From assembly GCA_016933275.1 (NCBI GenBank), contig JAFGBI010000423.1, positions 1-37,063 of the forward strand: a stretch of 37,063 bases of DNA, in the 5' to 3' direction. The notes beneath the pieces are model-generated. The model ran no database searches, was not told the origin of the DNA, and worked only from the letters and a program-made list of their open reading frames with translations. This stretch comes from Polyangiaceae bacterium. Its GTDB lineage: Bacteria; Myxococcota_A; Polyangia; Polyangiales; Polyangiaceae. This document shows positions 1-8,970 of the stretch, in pieces. Position numbers and translations under genes: made by a program. Each line of letters starts with the position of its first letter. Within the stretch, counting starts at the first letter, position 1.

Positions 1-204
1 ATGGCCGCTTCCCGTCCTCCGTCCGGCCATCGCGGAACGCCATCGGGTCGGCGAAACCCCTGTCCGCGCGATCCGCTGTCGCCGATGCTGGAACGGTGAT
101 CTGGTGGACAAGGGGCCTCACTCGGTCACCGCTCTGGCCGTGGCGGCTACGGTGGGTGGCTGACCGCGAGGCTACCTGTCGCGCTCGTTCGCGCGGTCTC
201 CGAT
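1..204. other. window edge, no gene recognised
   Basis: This stretch lies downstream of the GH5 gene on the minus strand. Short frames on both strands carry no motif I recognise. It may hold the terminator of the GH5 gene or the tail of a gene cut by the window edge, but I see no convincing hairpin. Confidence 0.3.
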
Positions 205-1512
205 CTAGCCCGCGCAGGGCTCCCCCGAGGCTTCGCTCATCGGACTCGTCAGCGCGTCGAGGAGGGGCTCGCTCCACTCGCCCGATACGTGGTCGAAGAG
301 GTACCCACTGGTACCGTCCTCCCACACCGCCCAACCGATCTGTCGCCGCTCGCACTCTTCGCGCACGAGTCGGACCCAGGTGGCACGCGACTCGAGGTCG
401 GAGCCATCCATCGCGTAGAATTCACCCATGTACACGGGGATCCCCGTCTGCTCGACGAATGCCTCCACGTACTCGAAGTGATCGAAGATCGCTCGCGGCC
501 CGCCAGGGTTCTCCTCGATCGGAAGGGTGTTGTAGTCCTCGAACCATTGCGCGGCCCAGTCTTCCGCGGCCACCGCTGCTATGGGATCCACCGGATCCGG
601 CGGCGGACCGGGGAAGACGACGCCCGTGGTTCCCCATGCGGGGCCGATCCATTCCTGTCCTTGGAACACGAACAGGGAGGGCTCGTAGAAATGGAAGGTG
701 GCGACGACGTTGGGATCGTCCGGGATCTCGAGGCTCCCGAGCTGGGCTGCGTTGCTGGCTTCAGTCGCGTCGATGAGGACGGTGCGGTCGGGGTTGGACT
801 GCCGAATGATCTCCAGCACGTCGCTCGCCAGCGGGTTCCACACGCTCGGGGTAAGATCGGTGTTGGGCTCGTTCAAGAGCTCGAACGCCACGTCGTCGGG
901 GGCGTCGGCGTAGTGCTCGGCGATCTGTTGCCAGATGGCGAGGAAGCGCTCACGTTGCTCGTCGACGCTCGTATGCAAGGCCTCGTAGTTGTGAAAGTCC
1001 AGAATGATGTTGAGGCCCCGATCGAGGGCTTCTTCCACGGCCCAGTCCACGCGGCCGACCAGGAATGACTCATCGACCGTGTAGGGAGCGTCGGTCTCGG
1101 CGTGGGCGTCGAAGCGAACCGGAAGCCGGATGTGGTCGAACCCCGACTCGGCGGCGACGTCGAAGTCGCCTTCCTGCAGCACGGGGCCCCACGCGCCCTC
1201 AGAGGGTGCGTCGAGCCGGTTTCCCAGGGTGATTCCCCGCTGAAATCCTGCCCACCGCGGTGACGTCACCGCGACGGCAGGGCGCCCGCAGTCGATGCCC
1301 CAGACGGGCACGGCGGGTGGAGCTCCCGCATTCCCGGCGCCAGCATTCCCGGCGGTGCCTGCTGCCCCGCCCGTACCAGCGCTCGAACCACCTTCGTTCC
1401 CGCCACTCGTGCCGGCCTCACCCCCGGGGGGGTTGAAGGTTGGCTCATCGTGGCCGCATGCCACAAGGACCATCGCGCCGATGAGCGCGGCGCCGCGTGC
1501 CGTTCGTTCCAT
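205..1512 (-). CDS. GH5 family glycanase (cellulase-like), lipoprotein
   Basis: Predicted 435-residue secreted endo-glycanase of glycoside hydrolase family 5, likely acting on cellulose or another beta-glucan/mannan at the cell surface. The ATG at 1512 follows a GAGAGGAA ribosome site. Residues 1-19 form a lipoprotein signal with Cys19 after LVA. Residues 20-65 are a Gly/Ala/Ser-rich linker. The catalytic barrel spans about 85-415. Visible GH5 landmarks are Arg129 in IRLPVRF, His174-Asn175 in DFHNY, the acid/base Glu215 in LLNEP, His274 and Tyr276 in FHFYEP, the nucleophile Glu364 in YMGEF, and Trp397. All key residues are present, so it should be active. The substrate cannot be read from sequence. 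The frame stays open upstream to 1974, but that extension lacks a signal peptide and resembles non-coding sequence. It lies on the same strand as the CE15 esterase gene, which suggests plant-polysaccharide use. Confidence 0.9.
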   Translation of the reverse strand: MERTARGAALIGAMVLVACGHDEPTFNPPGGEAGTSGGNEGGSSAGTGGAAGTAGNAGAGNAGAPPAVPVWGIDCGRPAVAVTSPRWAGFQRGITLGNRLDAPSEGAWGPVLQEGDFDVAAESGFDHIRLPVRFDAHAETDAPYTVDESFLVGRVDWAVEEALDRGLNIILDFHNYEALHTSVDEQRERFLAIWQQIAEHYADAPDDVAFELLNEPNTDLTPSVWNPLASDVLEIIRQSNPDRTVLIDATEASNAAQLGSLEIPDDPNVVATFHFYEPSLFVFQGQEWIGPAWGTTGVVFPGPPPDPVDPIAAVAAEDWAAQWFEDYNTLPIEENPGGPRAIFDHFEYVEAFVEQTGIPVYMGEFYAMDGSDLESRATWVRLVREECERRQIGWAVWEDGTSGYLFDHVSGEWSEPLLDALTSPMSEASGEPCAG

Positions 1513-1992
1513 TTCTGTTCCTCTCGCCGCAACCAGGGACCGCGGACTCCATGTCGTGCTAGGGACTCTCGCCCTCCGCAGGATCGTTCCAAATCTCCGG
1601 TTCCACAAGCCCGTAACCGCTGCGGAGTCGATGATCCTCGCCGAGCACGGCGAGGTGCCCGACGACCGGGGTGGTCCTGGCAAGGGATGGAGGTGATGGG
1701 CCAGCGACGCTCCCATGGTCTTCGCGTGGCAACCTCCCTCTTCGGGGGGAATTCGACCCCGCACTCGAGACGGTCGTCGCGACCGAATTGCAGCCCGCCA
1801 GTGCGTAGGGCGGACCCTGGGTGCTTGGCCTTGACCGCACGCCCGCTCGGCTCCTTGGCGAACCCAGGGGATGGTGGCTCGGAGACGGGCGGAGGTCTTC
1901 GGAGGACACGGCGCGGCACTCCGGGAAGCATTCGGCCCGGCGGTCGCGGTCCGCGGCAGCCCAGTCGCGACCACGCTCGTTGCCCGCCCGGG
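1513..1992. other. 480-bp intergenic region, no gene recognised
   Basis: This lies between the GH5 start and the stop of the upstream minus-strand gene. It must hold the GH5 promoter. The open frames here are extensions or shadows without recognisable motifs, and I see no clear sigma70 promoter or operator. Confidence 0.4.
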
Positions 1993-2514
1993 TCACTCCA
2001 GCGCCAGCTCGACTTCCCAGCTTCCCGGTTCGCGCACCACGACCCGCCCTGTCGCCCGATCGTAGTGGACGTCCGGATCGTCGTCGTCGAGAGCCGACTC
2101 GTCGGCACTCAGGACAATCCCGTCTGCCACCTCACATTGTGCATAGCCAATGTCCGCGCGCTCGCCGTAGATCGTCCGCGAACGACACCTGACCTCCAGC
2201 CGGCAGTTTTGGGGATATCCGGTCGTCGGCAGCCCCCAGAGGTCGCAGGTCTCTGCCTTGCCAACGGAAGGGTTTCCGCTCGCGCGAAGCACGGTTCCCG
2301 AGCGAAAGGTCGCGCGGCTCACTCGCGGTCCCAGCGCGCCTCCTTCGTCCATCCACAAGGCGACTCCGCCTGCGGCCACGGTCGCGACCAGCACCGCCCA
2401 GGGAAGCCAGCGCACCGCTCTGGCCGGCGCCGCCGTGTCGGCCGTGGATGCATGGCCTGGCCTGTTTGGTTCCGGATCCGCCGACTTGAGTTGTTGATTT
2501 GACGCAGCAATCAA
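1993..2514 (-). CDS. small membrane-anchored protein of unknown function
   Basis: Up to 173 residues; not recognised. The N-terminus is hydrophilic, then one membrane segment (about 37-55, WLPWAVLVATVAAGGVALW), then an exported domain with four cysteines (in AETC, QNC, VRC and AQC) that could form two disulfides. The C-terminus is Asp-rich then beta-like. It starts 13 nt after the CE15 stop, so co-transcription is possible. The only early in-frame start is TTG at 2514, which lies inside the 2504-2526 hairpin and has no good ribosome site, so the true start is uncertain. Coding character comes from codon bias plus the membrane/cysteine layout, not from homology. Confidence 0.5.
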   Translation of the reverse strand: MIAASNQQLKSADPEPNRPGHASTADTAAPARAVRWLPWAVLVATVAAGGVALWMDEGGALGPRVSRATFRSGTVLRASGNPSVGKAETCDLWGLPTTGYPQNCRLEVRCRSRTIYGERADIGYAQCEVADGIVLSADESALDDDDPDVHYDRATGRVVVREPGSWEVELALE

Positions 2515-2526
2515 CCCGATTGCTGC
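2504..2526 (-). terminator. hairpin after CE15 gene
   Basis: GCAGCAAT and ATTGCTGC form a perfect 8-bp stem with a 7-nt loop, starting 1 nt past the CE15 stop. No U-tract follows, so it is either a weak terminator, an mRNA 3' stabiliser, or a structure covering the TTG start of the next gene. Confidence 0.45.
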
Positions 2527-2527
2527 T

Positions 2528-4228
2528 CTAGAGCTCGCCGGTCAAGGTGGGGGCGGTCCAGCTGTAGTGCTGTTCAGGACTGGGCTTGTTGCCGAGATCG
2601 GTGCCAAAAGTCCCAGTGCTGGCCGAAGCGTTGCCCTTCAGGAACTTGTCGATCATGGCATTCAGCGGGGCGAGGTACGGCTGCCGGAAATTCGGATCGC
2701 AGTGGCTCCCCGACGCGCCCTGGTAGCTGATGGCGTCCCCGACTCCGAGCGCTTCGAAGGCCACCTTGGCGACACTCCCCGTCACCCAGGCCGCGTTTCT
2801 GTCCAACCCGTTGTAGGTACCGCTGGGGTTGTCGAGGATGAGCAGCCCTCGCGGCGCGATCAGAGCCATCATCTCGTGCATGTCGACCGGCAACCGGTCC
2901 GTGTTGTCCTGACCGGCGGCGTTCCCCGAGGTGAACGGACCGAGCGCCACCTCGGAGAGCCAACGCACGTAGCTGATCGAGTGGAATGGCCACTCGCTGC
3001 CGCTGTAGGTATCGAGCACCTCGACCAACCGCAGTGCTACCGTGCCACCGATGCCAGACTCCACGGGGATGGTCAGCGCGATGCGGTTGTCGAGCACTCC
3101 TCCCACGAACGCGCCTTTGCCGTTTCGTGAGCATCCGGTAAGCCCCAGTCGATAGGGATCGATGATGCTCGGATCTTGCTCCAAAACGTCGATGATGCGG
3201 CTGATCTGCCAGGCCTGAGCGGTGAGATAGCCCGCCGGATGATCGGTGCCGTAGACGTCGTAGAAGGGCCCAGTCTTGGCGCCGCTGCCACCCTGCGCCT
3301 CGATGGCATTGAATCGGATCTTCGCCACGCCGTTGGGGATCGGCGTCGGGCTGCCCATCCCGCCATCGTAGTAGATGATGGCAGGGGCAGGCGCCGTGGC
3401 CCCATTCATGTCCACGGTGACGTTGAACTGGGCACTCTTGCCACCCTCGTTCACTCGCACGGTGATGCTGGTGTCGCTCACGGTACCCGTGACGGCGCCT
3501 TCGGCAGGAATCGGTTTGTCGCCGTAGATGTACTTGAATCCTTGCCGAAGGATCTCTTCTCGCCGACACGCCCACTCGCTTCGGTCCGTGATGCGGGTAC
3601 CGTCCAGCCTCTTGAACGGATCAGGCAGCCTGGGATCGCCCATGGTGAAGGAGTTGGGCTCCGGCAGGGTGCCCACGGCGCAGGCGGCAGTAGGGTTCTC
3701 CTCCCGGCCCCAGGTCACCACTCCAGAGCCACCACCGCCATTGGCCACACCGCCCGTCTCGCCGCCCCCCGTGGCGCCGCCGCCGGTGTTCGCCCCGCCG
3801 GTCGGCAAGGTCCCGCCGGTGTTCGCCCCGCCGGTCGGCAAGGTCCCGCCGGTGTTCGCCCCGCCGGTGTTCGCCCCGCCGGTCGGCAAGGTCCCGCCGG
3901 TGGGCGGCGTGCCGCCCGTTGTCTGGCCGCCATTGGGTGGGGCACCGCCCGTTGCCTGACCACCGGCAGGTGGAGCGCCGCCGGTGAACACCCCGCCGGT
4001 GAACACCCCGCCGGTGAACACCCCGCCGGTGGCCATCCCGCCGGCGGCTGCCCCGCCAGTGCTCACGAGGCCCCCCGTGCCGCGGAGCTCACCCCCGGTC
4101 GCCCCCGTAGTCACCCCGCCGGACGACGTGCCGCCGACGGTGCCGCCGGACGGGTCCCCACCTCCGTCCACCTCCGAGCAAGCATTGAGCGACAGTGGGA
4201 TGGTGAAGATGGCAATTCGTAGTCGCAT
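2528..4228 (-). CDS. CE15 glucuronoyl esterase, lipoprotein
   Basis: Predicted 566-residue 4-O-methyl-glucuronoyl methylesterase (carbohydrate esterase family 15), which hydrolyses ester bonds between lignin alcohols and glucuronate side chains of xylan. The ATG at 4228 has a GAGGGAAG ribosome site. Cys17 in LNAC is the predicted lipidation site. Residues about 22-170 are a low-complexity TGG linker, and the alpha/beta hydrolase domain follows from about 180. The CE15 signature GCSRNGKGA gives nucleophile Ser367. Glu390 lies 23 residues on, and His509 is in SGSHCD. Cys366 and Cys510 flank the serine and histidine as in the family's conserved disulfide. The catalytic set looks complete. It complements the GH115 glucuronidase encoded at 29.8 kb. 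Confidence 0.92.
   Translation of the reverse strand: MRLRIAIFTIPLSLNACSEVDGGGDPSGGTVGGTSSGGVTTGATGGELRGTGGLVSTGGAAAGGMATGGVFTGGVFTGGVFTGGAPPAGGQATGGAPPNGGQTTGGTPPTGGTLPTGGANTGGANTGGTLPTGGANTGGTLPTGGANTGGGATGGGETGGVANGGGGSGVVTWGREENPTAACAVGTLPEPNSFTMGDPRLPDPFKRLDGTRITDRSEWACRREEILRQGFKYIYGDKPIPAEGAVTGTVSDTSITVRVNEGGKSAQFNVTVDMNGATAPAPAIIYYDGGMGSPTPIPNGVAKIRFNAIEAQGGSGAKTGPFYDVYGTDHPAGYLTAQAWQISRIIDVLEQDPSIIDPYRLGLTGCSRNGKGAFVGGVLDNRIALTIPVESGIGGTVALRLVEVLDTYSGSEWPFHSISYVRWLSEVALGPFTSGNAAGQDNTDRLPVDMHEMMALIAPRGLLILDNPSGTYNGLDRNAAWVTGSVAKVAFEALGVGDAISYQGASGSHCDPNFRQPYLAPLNAMIDKFLKGNASASTGTFGTDLGNKPSPEQHYSWTAPTLTGEL
3787..4030 (-). repeat. tandem repeats encoding the TGG linker of the CE15 protein
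   Basis: Units starting at 3787, 3820 and 3853 are 33 nt apart, with a 15-nt partial unit at 3868. They encode the 11-residue repeat GGTLPTGGANT. At about 3982-4030 there are near-perfect 15-nt units encoding TGGVF. The near identity at DNA level points to recent slippage, so linker length should vary between strains. Confidence 0.8.
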
Positions 4229-4392
4229 CGACTTCCCTCGTGTCCCTTTGGCGGCGAAAATGAGGAGGCTCTTCGGATCTCGACGCACCGGGGTTCGGCA
4301 TCGCCGCCCGCCGCCTCATGATTCCCGAGGCATCCCAGACTGATCGGCAAGGCGGTCACGCCTACCGTGGCTGCTTCGGTCATCCGAGCAGA

Positions 4393-4884
4393 TCAGGACG
4401 CCCGCCAGGATTCATGATGGAGCCCACCGAGCAGGGGGAGCACCAAGGTCCGTCCGCCGGCACTGGAGCAGTTCGCCGTGAACGGAGCGGGAACGCGCTG
4501 GCCGAGTCCTTGGTGCGGCCGGCGGGCGTCGAAGCGAGCGACGGACCCGGCGAGGACCGCGCGAAGGCGATCGTGGCCCGGAATGATGATGTGCTCGAGG
4601 CACTCGCGTCGAACGCTCCCGAGGAAGGTCTGCCGGAGTTGCAGCGCCCGGCGGGCGAACCGCCCGGATGTGCCCTCGGATGGTCCGCTTGGCCGCGCGG
4701 ATGCCGAGCTTCGGGAGGTCGCCGCAGAATCGTTCGGCTCCCCAAGTGCAGTACGCCAGGGCCATCCGACGAAGGAGTTCGATCCTGCCCGCTGCGGTGG
4801 GTGGTTCGCGAGGCTTCGAAGCCTTCGACTCGCGTGCTCGGGCGAACCGAAATCCCTCCCGATGCCAGCCTACGAGAGCGACCC
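4393..4884 (-). pseudogene. transposase remnant (rve/DDE integrase type)
   Basis: Two pieces of one transposase in different minus frames. The first (4884 to about 4680) reads GWHREGFRF, LLRRMA, TWGAERFCGDLPKLGI, matching the N-terminal helix-turn-helix part of IS3/IS481-like 'integrase core' transposases. The second (about 4640 to the stop at 4393) reads TFLGSVRRECLEHIII, RPHQGLGQRVP and LPLLGGLHHE, the typical C-terminus of the same proteins. The central DDE core, roughly 115 residues, is missing and the join is frameshifted. The element lies directly against the stop codon of the neighbouring gene. No terminal inverted repeats were found by eye. Non-functional. Confidence 0.8.
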
Positions 4885-7098
4885 TCACGGAGCGTGGTCG
4901 GCGCAGCACCGGAAGCCGATGTCGAAGGTCGTGAGCGTGCTCACCTGGACCCCGAAGGTCATGTCACAGGCAGTACCGCGACCTTGGCTGGCATAGCTGC
5001 CGCCCATCACGTAGGCGTAGACCGGGTCGCTGGTGAGGGAGGTCCATTCGGCGATGTTCCCGCTGAGATCGAAGATCGAACTCGTCCCGAACGAGCTCCG
5101 ACAGCGCGAGATCGCCCCGTTGGCAGCGCCGTCGGAGTCGAACCCCGTCACCCAGAGGTTGGGCACGGTCTGGTAGTCCTCGTCGTTGCACGCGCCGACG
5201 ACGTACGTCGAAGGCTCGGTCGCATACGACCAGAGATCCCCGCTCGCGGGGGCGTCCGCGCCCGCGCGACAGGCGAGCCGCCACTCGTCTTGCGTGCAGA
5301 GGCGGAGCGGATCGCCCGCGGAATCGGTGATCGCGGCGCAGGCCGCCTGGGCGTCCGCGCGCGACACCGTGGTCCAGGGCACCGCGCCGGCCTTGGCACA
5401 GGCTCGGTCGTCGTCGAACCCCGCGAGGGTGTCCGAAGCGTCGGGGCGGGAAGCCTCATACGCGTAGATGAAGAAGGTCGGGGTCGGCGCCACCGTCACC
5501 TCTACCATGGGATCGACCCACCCGGCGAAGGCGCCGCTCGCGGGCGTCCGTTCGTCGATCTGGCCGTCGCAATTGTCGTCGAGCCCGTTGCAGAGCTCGT
5601 CAGTCGCGGCGTCGAGATCCTCGGAGACGGGGCAACTTACCCCGTCCTCCTCGTCGTTGCACACGTACTTGCCCTCGCCAGCACAGGCCCCGGTCCCGAC
5701 GGAGCAGGTCTCGCCGAGCAACGGGAAGGAGTCCACGTCGACCTCCCCGTCACAGTCGTTGTCGATCCCGTCGCACCGGGTCTCCGCCCACACGACGTCC
5801 CCGGTGTCCGTGAGCTCGATCCCGGGATCGGACGGGTACCGGCAGCGCCACTCCCCGGCGACGCACCCGACCGTCACCCCCGCGCAGGGGCCCTCGGTCG
5901 CGCAGAGCTGGCTCGCGCTCGGTCCCCCCGACACCCCCTCGTCGACAGTGCCGTCGCAGTCGTCGTCGAGGCCGTTGCAGAGCTCGCGCTGGAGCGGCGG
6001 TTTGACATCGCACTCGTGCTCGCAGCCGGGCTCCGCCGGATCGAGGTCCGCGAAGCCGTAGCTGCAGCGATCGACGAGGCACTCCCCAGCCGCACACCGG
6101 GCGACCGCGTTCGGCAGCGTGCAGGCGGCCCCGCAGGCCCCGCAGTTCAGAGGGTCGGTGGCGAGGTCGTAGCCCTCGTTCGCTTCCCCGTCGCAGTCGT
6201 CATCGATGGGGTTCCCGTCGTCGTCGACGTTGCAGATCTCGCGGGTGGGCCCGGCGCCGCCGACGCAGACGAGACCGGCGCCCACGCAGAGCGTGTGTCC
6301 GCTCCGGCAGGCCCCGACGCAGACGCCGTCGGGGCAGTTGTTCCCGCAGGCGTCACCGCCCCCAGGGTTGTCCTCGTCGATCCTGCCGTCGCAGTCGTCG
6401 TCCACACCGTTGCACGACTCGACGTCGAGCGGCGGGAATACGGGGCAAGAGTACTCGCAGCCGTTGCTCACGACCTCGTCGGCGTCCGCCCACCCCTCCT
6501 CGCACTCGCGCACCGCACAGGCGAAGGCGCTCCCGCGCTCCTCACAGCTCGGCGTGCCATTCGGCACGTCGCAGACGTTGTCGCAGAAGCCGCAGTTTTC
6601 CACGGTGTCGAGCTCGAAGCCCTCGTCGACCTCTCCATCGCAGTCGTCGTCGAGCCCGTTGCAGGTCTCGTCCGTGGGCGGGGTCACGTCACAGACGTGC
6701 TCGCAGCCGTTGGTGTCTACCTCGTCGCCGTCCTCGTCGAGGTCGCGGTAGCCGACGCTACAGCGATCGACGAGGCACTCGCCCTCGACGCAACGCGAGA
6801 AGGCGCCGAAGAGCTCGCAGACGTGGCCGCAGGCCCCGCAGTTTGCCGGATCGTTCTCGAGGTCGCGATCGCATTCGACCACCGCGCCCCCTTCGCCCCC
6901 CTCGCCGCCCCCGCCCCGATGCCTGCCGCCGGTGCCGATGATCACCTGGTTGCCCATGCTCCCCGAGCCGACCGACGTGGCGACGCCCCCACGGTCGAAC
7001 GAGTCCCCTCCGTCGCAGTCGTAGCAGAACGCTTCGGTCTTGCAGCCCACCGCACCCAGCAGGACAGCGGCGACGCTGACGCCAAGGGTCCGCCTCAT
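4885..7098 (-). CDS. MopE-repeat lipoprotein with C-terminal FGE-like domain
   Basis: 737 residues; function unknown. The ATG at 7098 overlaps the stop of the upstream gene by 4 nt (ATGA), so it is translationally coupled. Residues 1-19 are a lipoprotein signal (Cys19). Then come six Cys/Asp repeats of the form CNGLDDDCDG-x-VDEG, the motif annotated as putative metal-binding MopE repeats, interleaved with Cys pairs such as NCGACG. Residues about 527-737 resemble formylglycine-generating enzyme/sulfatase-modifying factor, with CTQDEW, DLSGNIAEW, GGSY and IGFRC. In active FGE two cysteines follow GGSY; here I see only one in that stretch (TACDM), so the domain may be structural or ligand-binding rather than catalytic. 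The acidic, Cys-rich body suits Ca2+ or another metal outside the cell. Confidence 0.85.
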   Translation of the reverse strand: MRRTLGVSVAAVLLGAVGCKTEAFCYDCDGGDSFDRGGVATSVGSGSMGNQVIIGTGGRHRGGGGEGGEGGAVVECDRDLENDPANCGACGHVCELFGAFSRCVEGECLVDRCSVGYRDLDEDGDEVDTNGCEHVCDVTPPTDETCNGLDDDCDGEVDEGFELDTVENCGFCDNVCDVPNGTPSCEERGSAFACAVRECEEGWADADEVVSNGCEYSCPVFPPLDVESCNGVDDDCDGRIDEDNPGGGDACGNNCPDGVCVGACRSGHTLCVGAGLVCVGGAGPTREICNVDDDGNPIDDDCDGEANEGYDLATDPLNCGACGAACTLPNAVARCAAGECLVDRCSYGFADLDPAEPGCEHECDVKPPLQRELCNGLDDDCDGTVDEGVSGGPSASQLCATEGPCAGVTVGCVAGEWRCRYPSDPGIELTDTGDVVWAETRCDGIDNDCDGEVDVDSFPLLGETCSVGTGACAGEGKYVCNDEEDGVSCPVSEDLDAATDELCNGLDDNCDGQIDERTPASGAFAGWVDPMVEVTVAPTPTFFIYAYEASRPDASDTLAGFDDDRACAKAGAVPWTTVSRADAQAACAAITDSAGDPLRLCTQDEWRLACRAGADAPASGDLWSYATEPSTYVVGACNDEDYQTVPNLWVTGFDSDGAANGAISRCRSSFGTSSIFDLSGNIAEWTSLTSDPVYAYVMGGSYASQGRGTACDMTFGVQVSTLTTFDIGFRCCADHAP

Positions 7099-8970
7099 CG
7101 CCTGCCTCCTCGGCGACGCAGCGCGACAGCGCCCGCCAGAGCGATCCCGAAGAGCGCGCTCCAACCGCCCGTGCGGACCGGCGAGATCGCGCACCGGATC
7201 CCGCCCCCACCCGTGCTGAGCCCCCATTGGTGGGACGGCGCAGGGTCCGGATCCTCGTCGGGCTCGATGCCGCCCGTCCCCTCGCCGGTGCCGTGAGCGC
7301 CCGCCACGGACGAGCTGCTCGCCCCACCCGGGCCCGTGCCTCCCGAAGCCGAGGAGGTGGCCCCGCCGGGCTCGTCGTCGCTGCCGCTGCCCGCCCGAGC
7401 GTTGGCGCCCCCGGCGCCGCCGGTCCCGCCTCGTTCCAGGAGTTCGCTCGGCACGCAGTGGCCACTGAAGCAGGCCTCTCCGCCGCCGCAGGGGAACTCC
7501 CCCGACGAGCACGGCGGTGCGCAGAGCCACTCGTCGTAGACGTTGATGCAATCGGTGAGCTCGTCGCAGACGTCGTTGTCGGGGGTGCCGTCGCAGTCGT
7601 TGTCCTCACCGTCGCACACCTCGAACCCCGGCTGAACGCTCCCCTCGCAGACCAGCCGTCCCAGCACGGAGGAGCACACCCAGGTGCCTGGCTGACAGGG
7701 CGGTTCGTCCTGCCCTTCCGGCGGCTCGTCGCACGGGGTGCCGATCCGGTCGTCGTTCTCCGCGAGGTCCGGGTCGGCGCTGTCCACGTCACCGTCGCAA
7801 TCGTCGTCGCGCCCGTTGCAGATCTCCGGACTTCCGCTCCCGGTCGGCACGCAGGTCAGTGCCCCATCGACCGCCTCCTCCGGGATGCACTGGAACTCTC
7901 CTCCGCAATCCGTGGAGGGAATACAGGTGACCCCGATGCCGGGCATGTTGTCGACGAGCCCATCGCAGTCGTTGTCGATACCGTCACAGATTTCGTCCGA
8001 TGGTCCCACAGCGTTGACGCACTCGACCACGTCTCCCACGCACTCGTACGTGCCCGCGTCGCACTGGATCGTCTCGTCATCGCTGCACCCCTGGACGAAG
8101 GGGCAGCATTCCTCTCCCGTGGAATGCCCGAGCCCGTCAGAGATGCCGTCGTCGATGGCGCCGTTGCAGTCGTCGTCGATCTCGTTGCAGATCTCGTCGG
8201 TCGGCCCAACCTCTCCGATGCACTCGCCCCACGCTTCGACGCCGGAGCCCGGGGTCGCGGTGCACTCCTGCTCGCCGTCCACGCAGGCGCCGACGCCCCG
8301 CTCGGCCGGAACCCCGGTCCAGCAACGCTCCGCCATGCCGTCGATGGCACCGTCGCAGTCGTCGTCGAGGCCGTTGCAGATCTCCGTTGGCTCCGGGGGC
8401 ACCCCACCCTCGCAGACGATGCGCCCGTCCACGCACGCGGTCAGCCCTGGCTCGCAGATGCCGATGTGGGAGCCGCAGGGTTGGCCCACGTCGAGCAGGT
8501 CCGGGTCGTCCGCGTCCACCAGGGCGTCGCAGTCGTCGTCCACCCCGTTGCACTCCTCCGGACGAGGCGTGCAGTCACAATCCAGTGGATCTCCCTGCTC
8601 GTCCTCGTCCACGAGCCCGTCGCAGTCGTCGTCGAGATGGTTGCACACCTCGTCGCTCCCGGTGCCTGCCTGGAGCGGCGTGCAGGTGCCGGCACCGTCG
8701 TCGGCGCAGCAGGCGGACTCGGTCGGGGAGAGGCAGCGCGTGATGCCGGGGTTCTCGCAGGCTCCCTCTCCTGCCGTGCAGCTTGGACGGCAGAAGCCGC
8801 CGGAGCACGCGAAGCGCGGGGCGCAGTCCTCGACCGTCGCGCAGGTGCAGCGCCCGTGGTCACAGGTACCGGACTCACACTGCGCGGCGGCCGTGCATTC
8901 CTGCCACACCCCCATCCCCTCGTCGATGAGGTCGTTGCAGTTGTCGTCGAGGCCGTTGCAGACCTCGACC
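5550..8970 (-). repeat. dispersed coding repeats (MopE motif)
   Basis: About 14 copies of a motif of roughly 30 bp recur across the two adjacent genes, six in the FGE-like gene and eight in the vWA gene. On the plus strand each reads close to cagtcgtcgtcgagnccgtt. Spacing is irregular (about 120-250 bp). The DNA is similar enough for recombination between the two genes. Confidence 0.75.

Noticed and set aside
3787..4030. Possible CRISPR array from regularly spaced repeats
   Set aside because: Units are contiguous, in frame and encode a TGG linker; there are no unique spacers.
4318..7296. 992-codon plus-strand open frame opposite the FGE-like gene
   Set aside because: It is the antisense of MopE repeats: the repeated DDDCDG codons give runs such as VAVVVEPVA. 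No start signal or domain; the minus frame has a signal peptide and domains.
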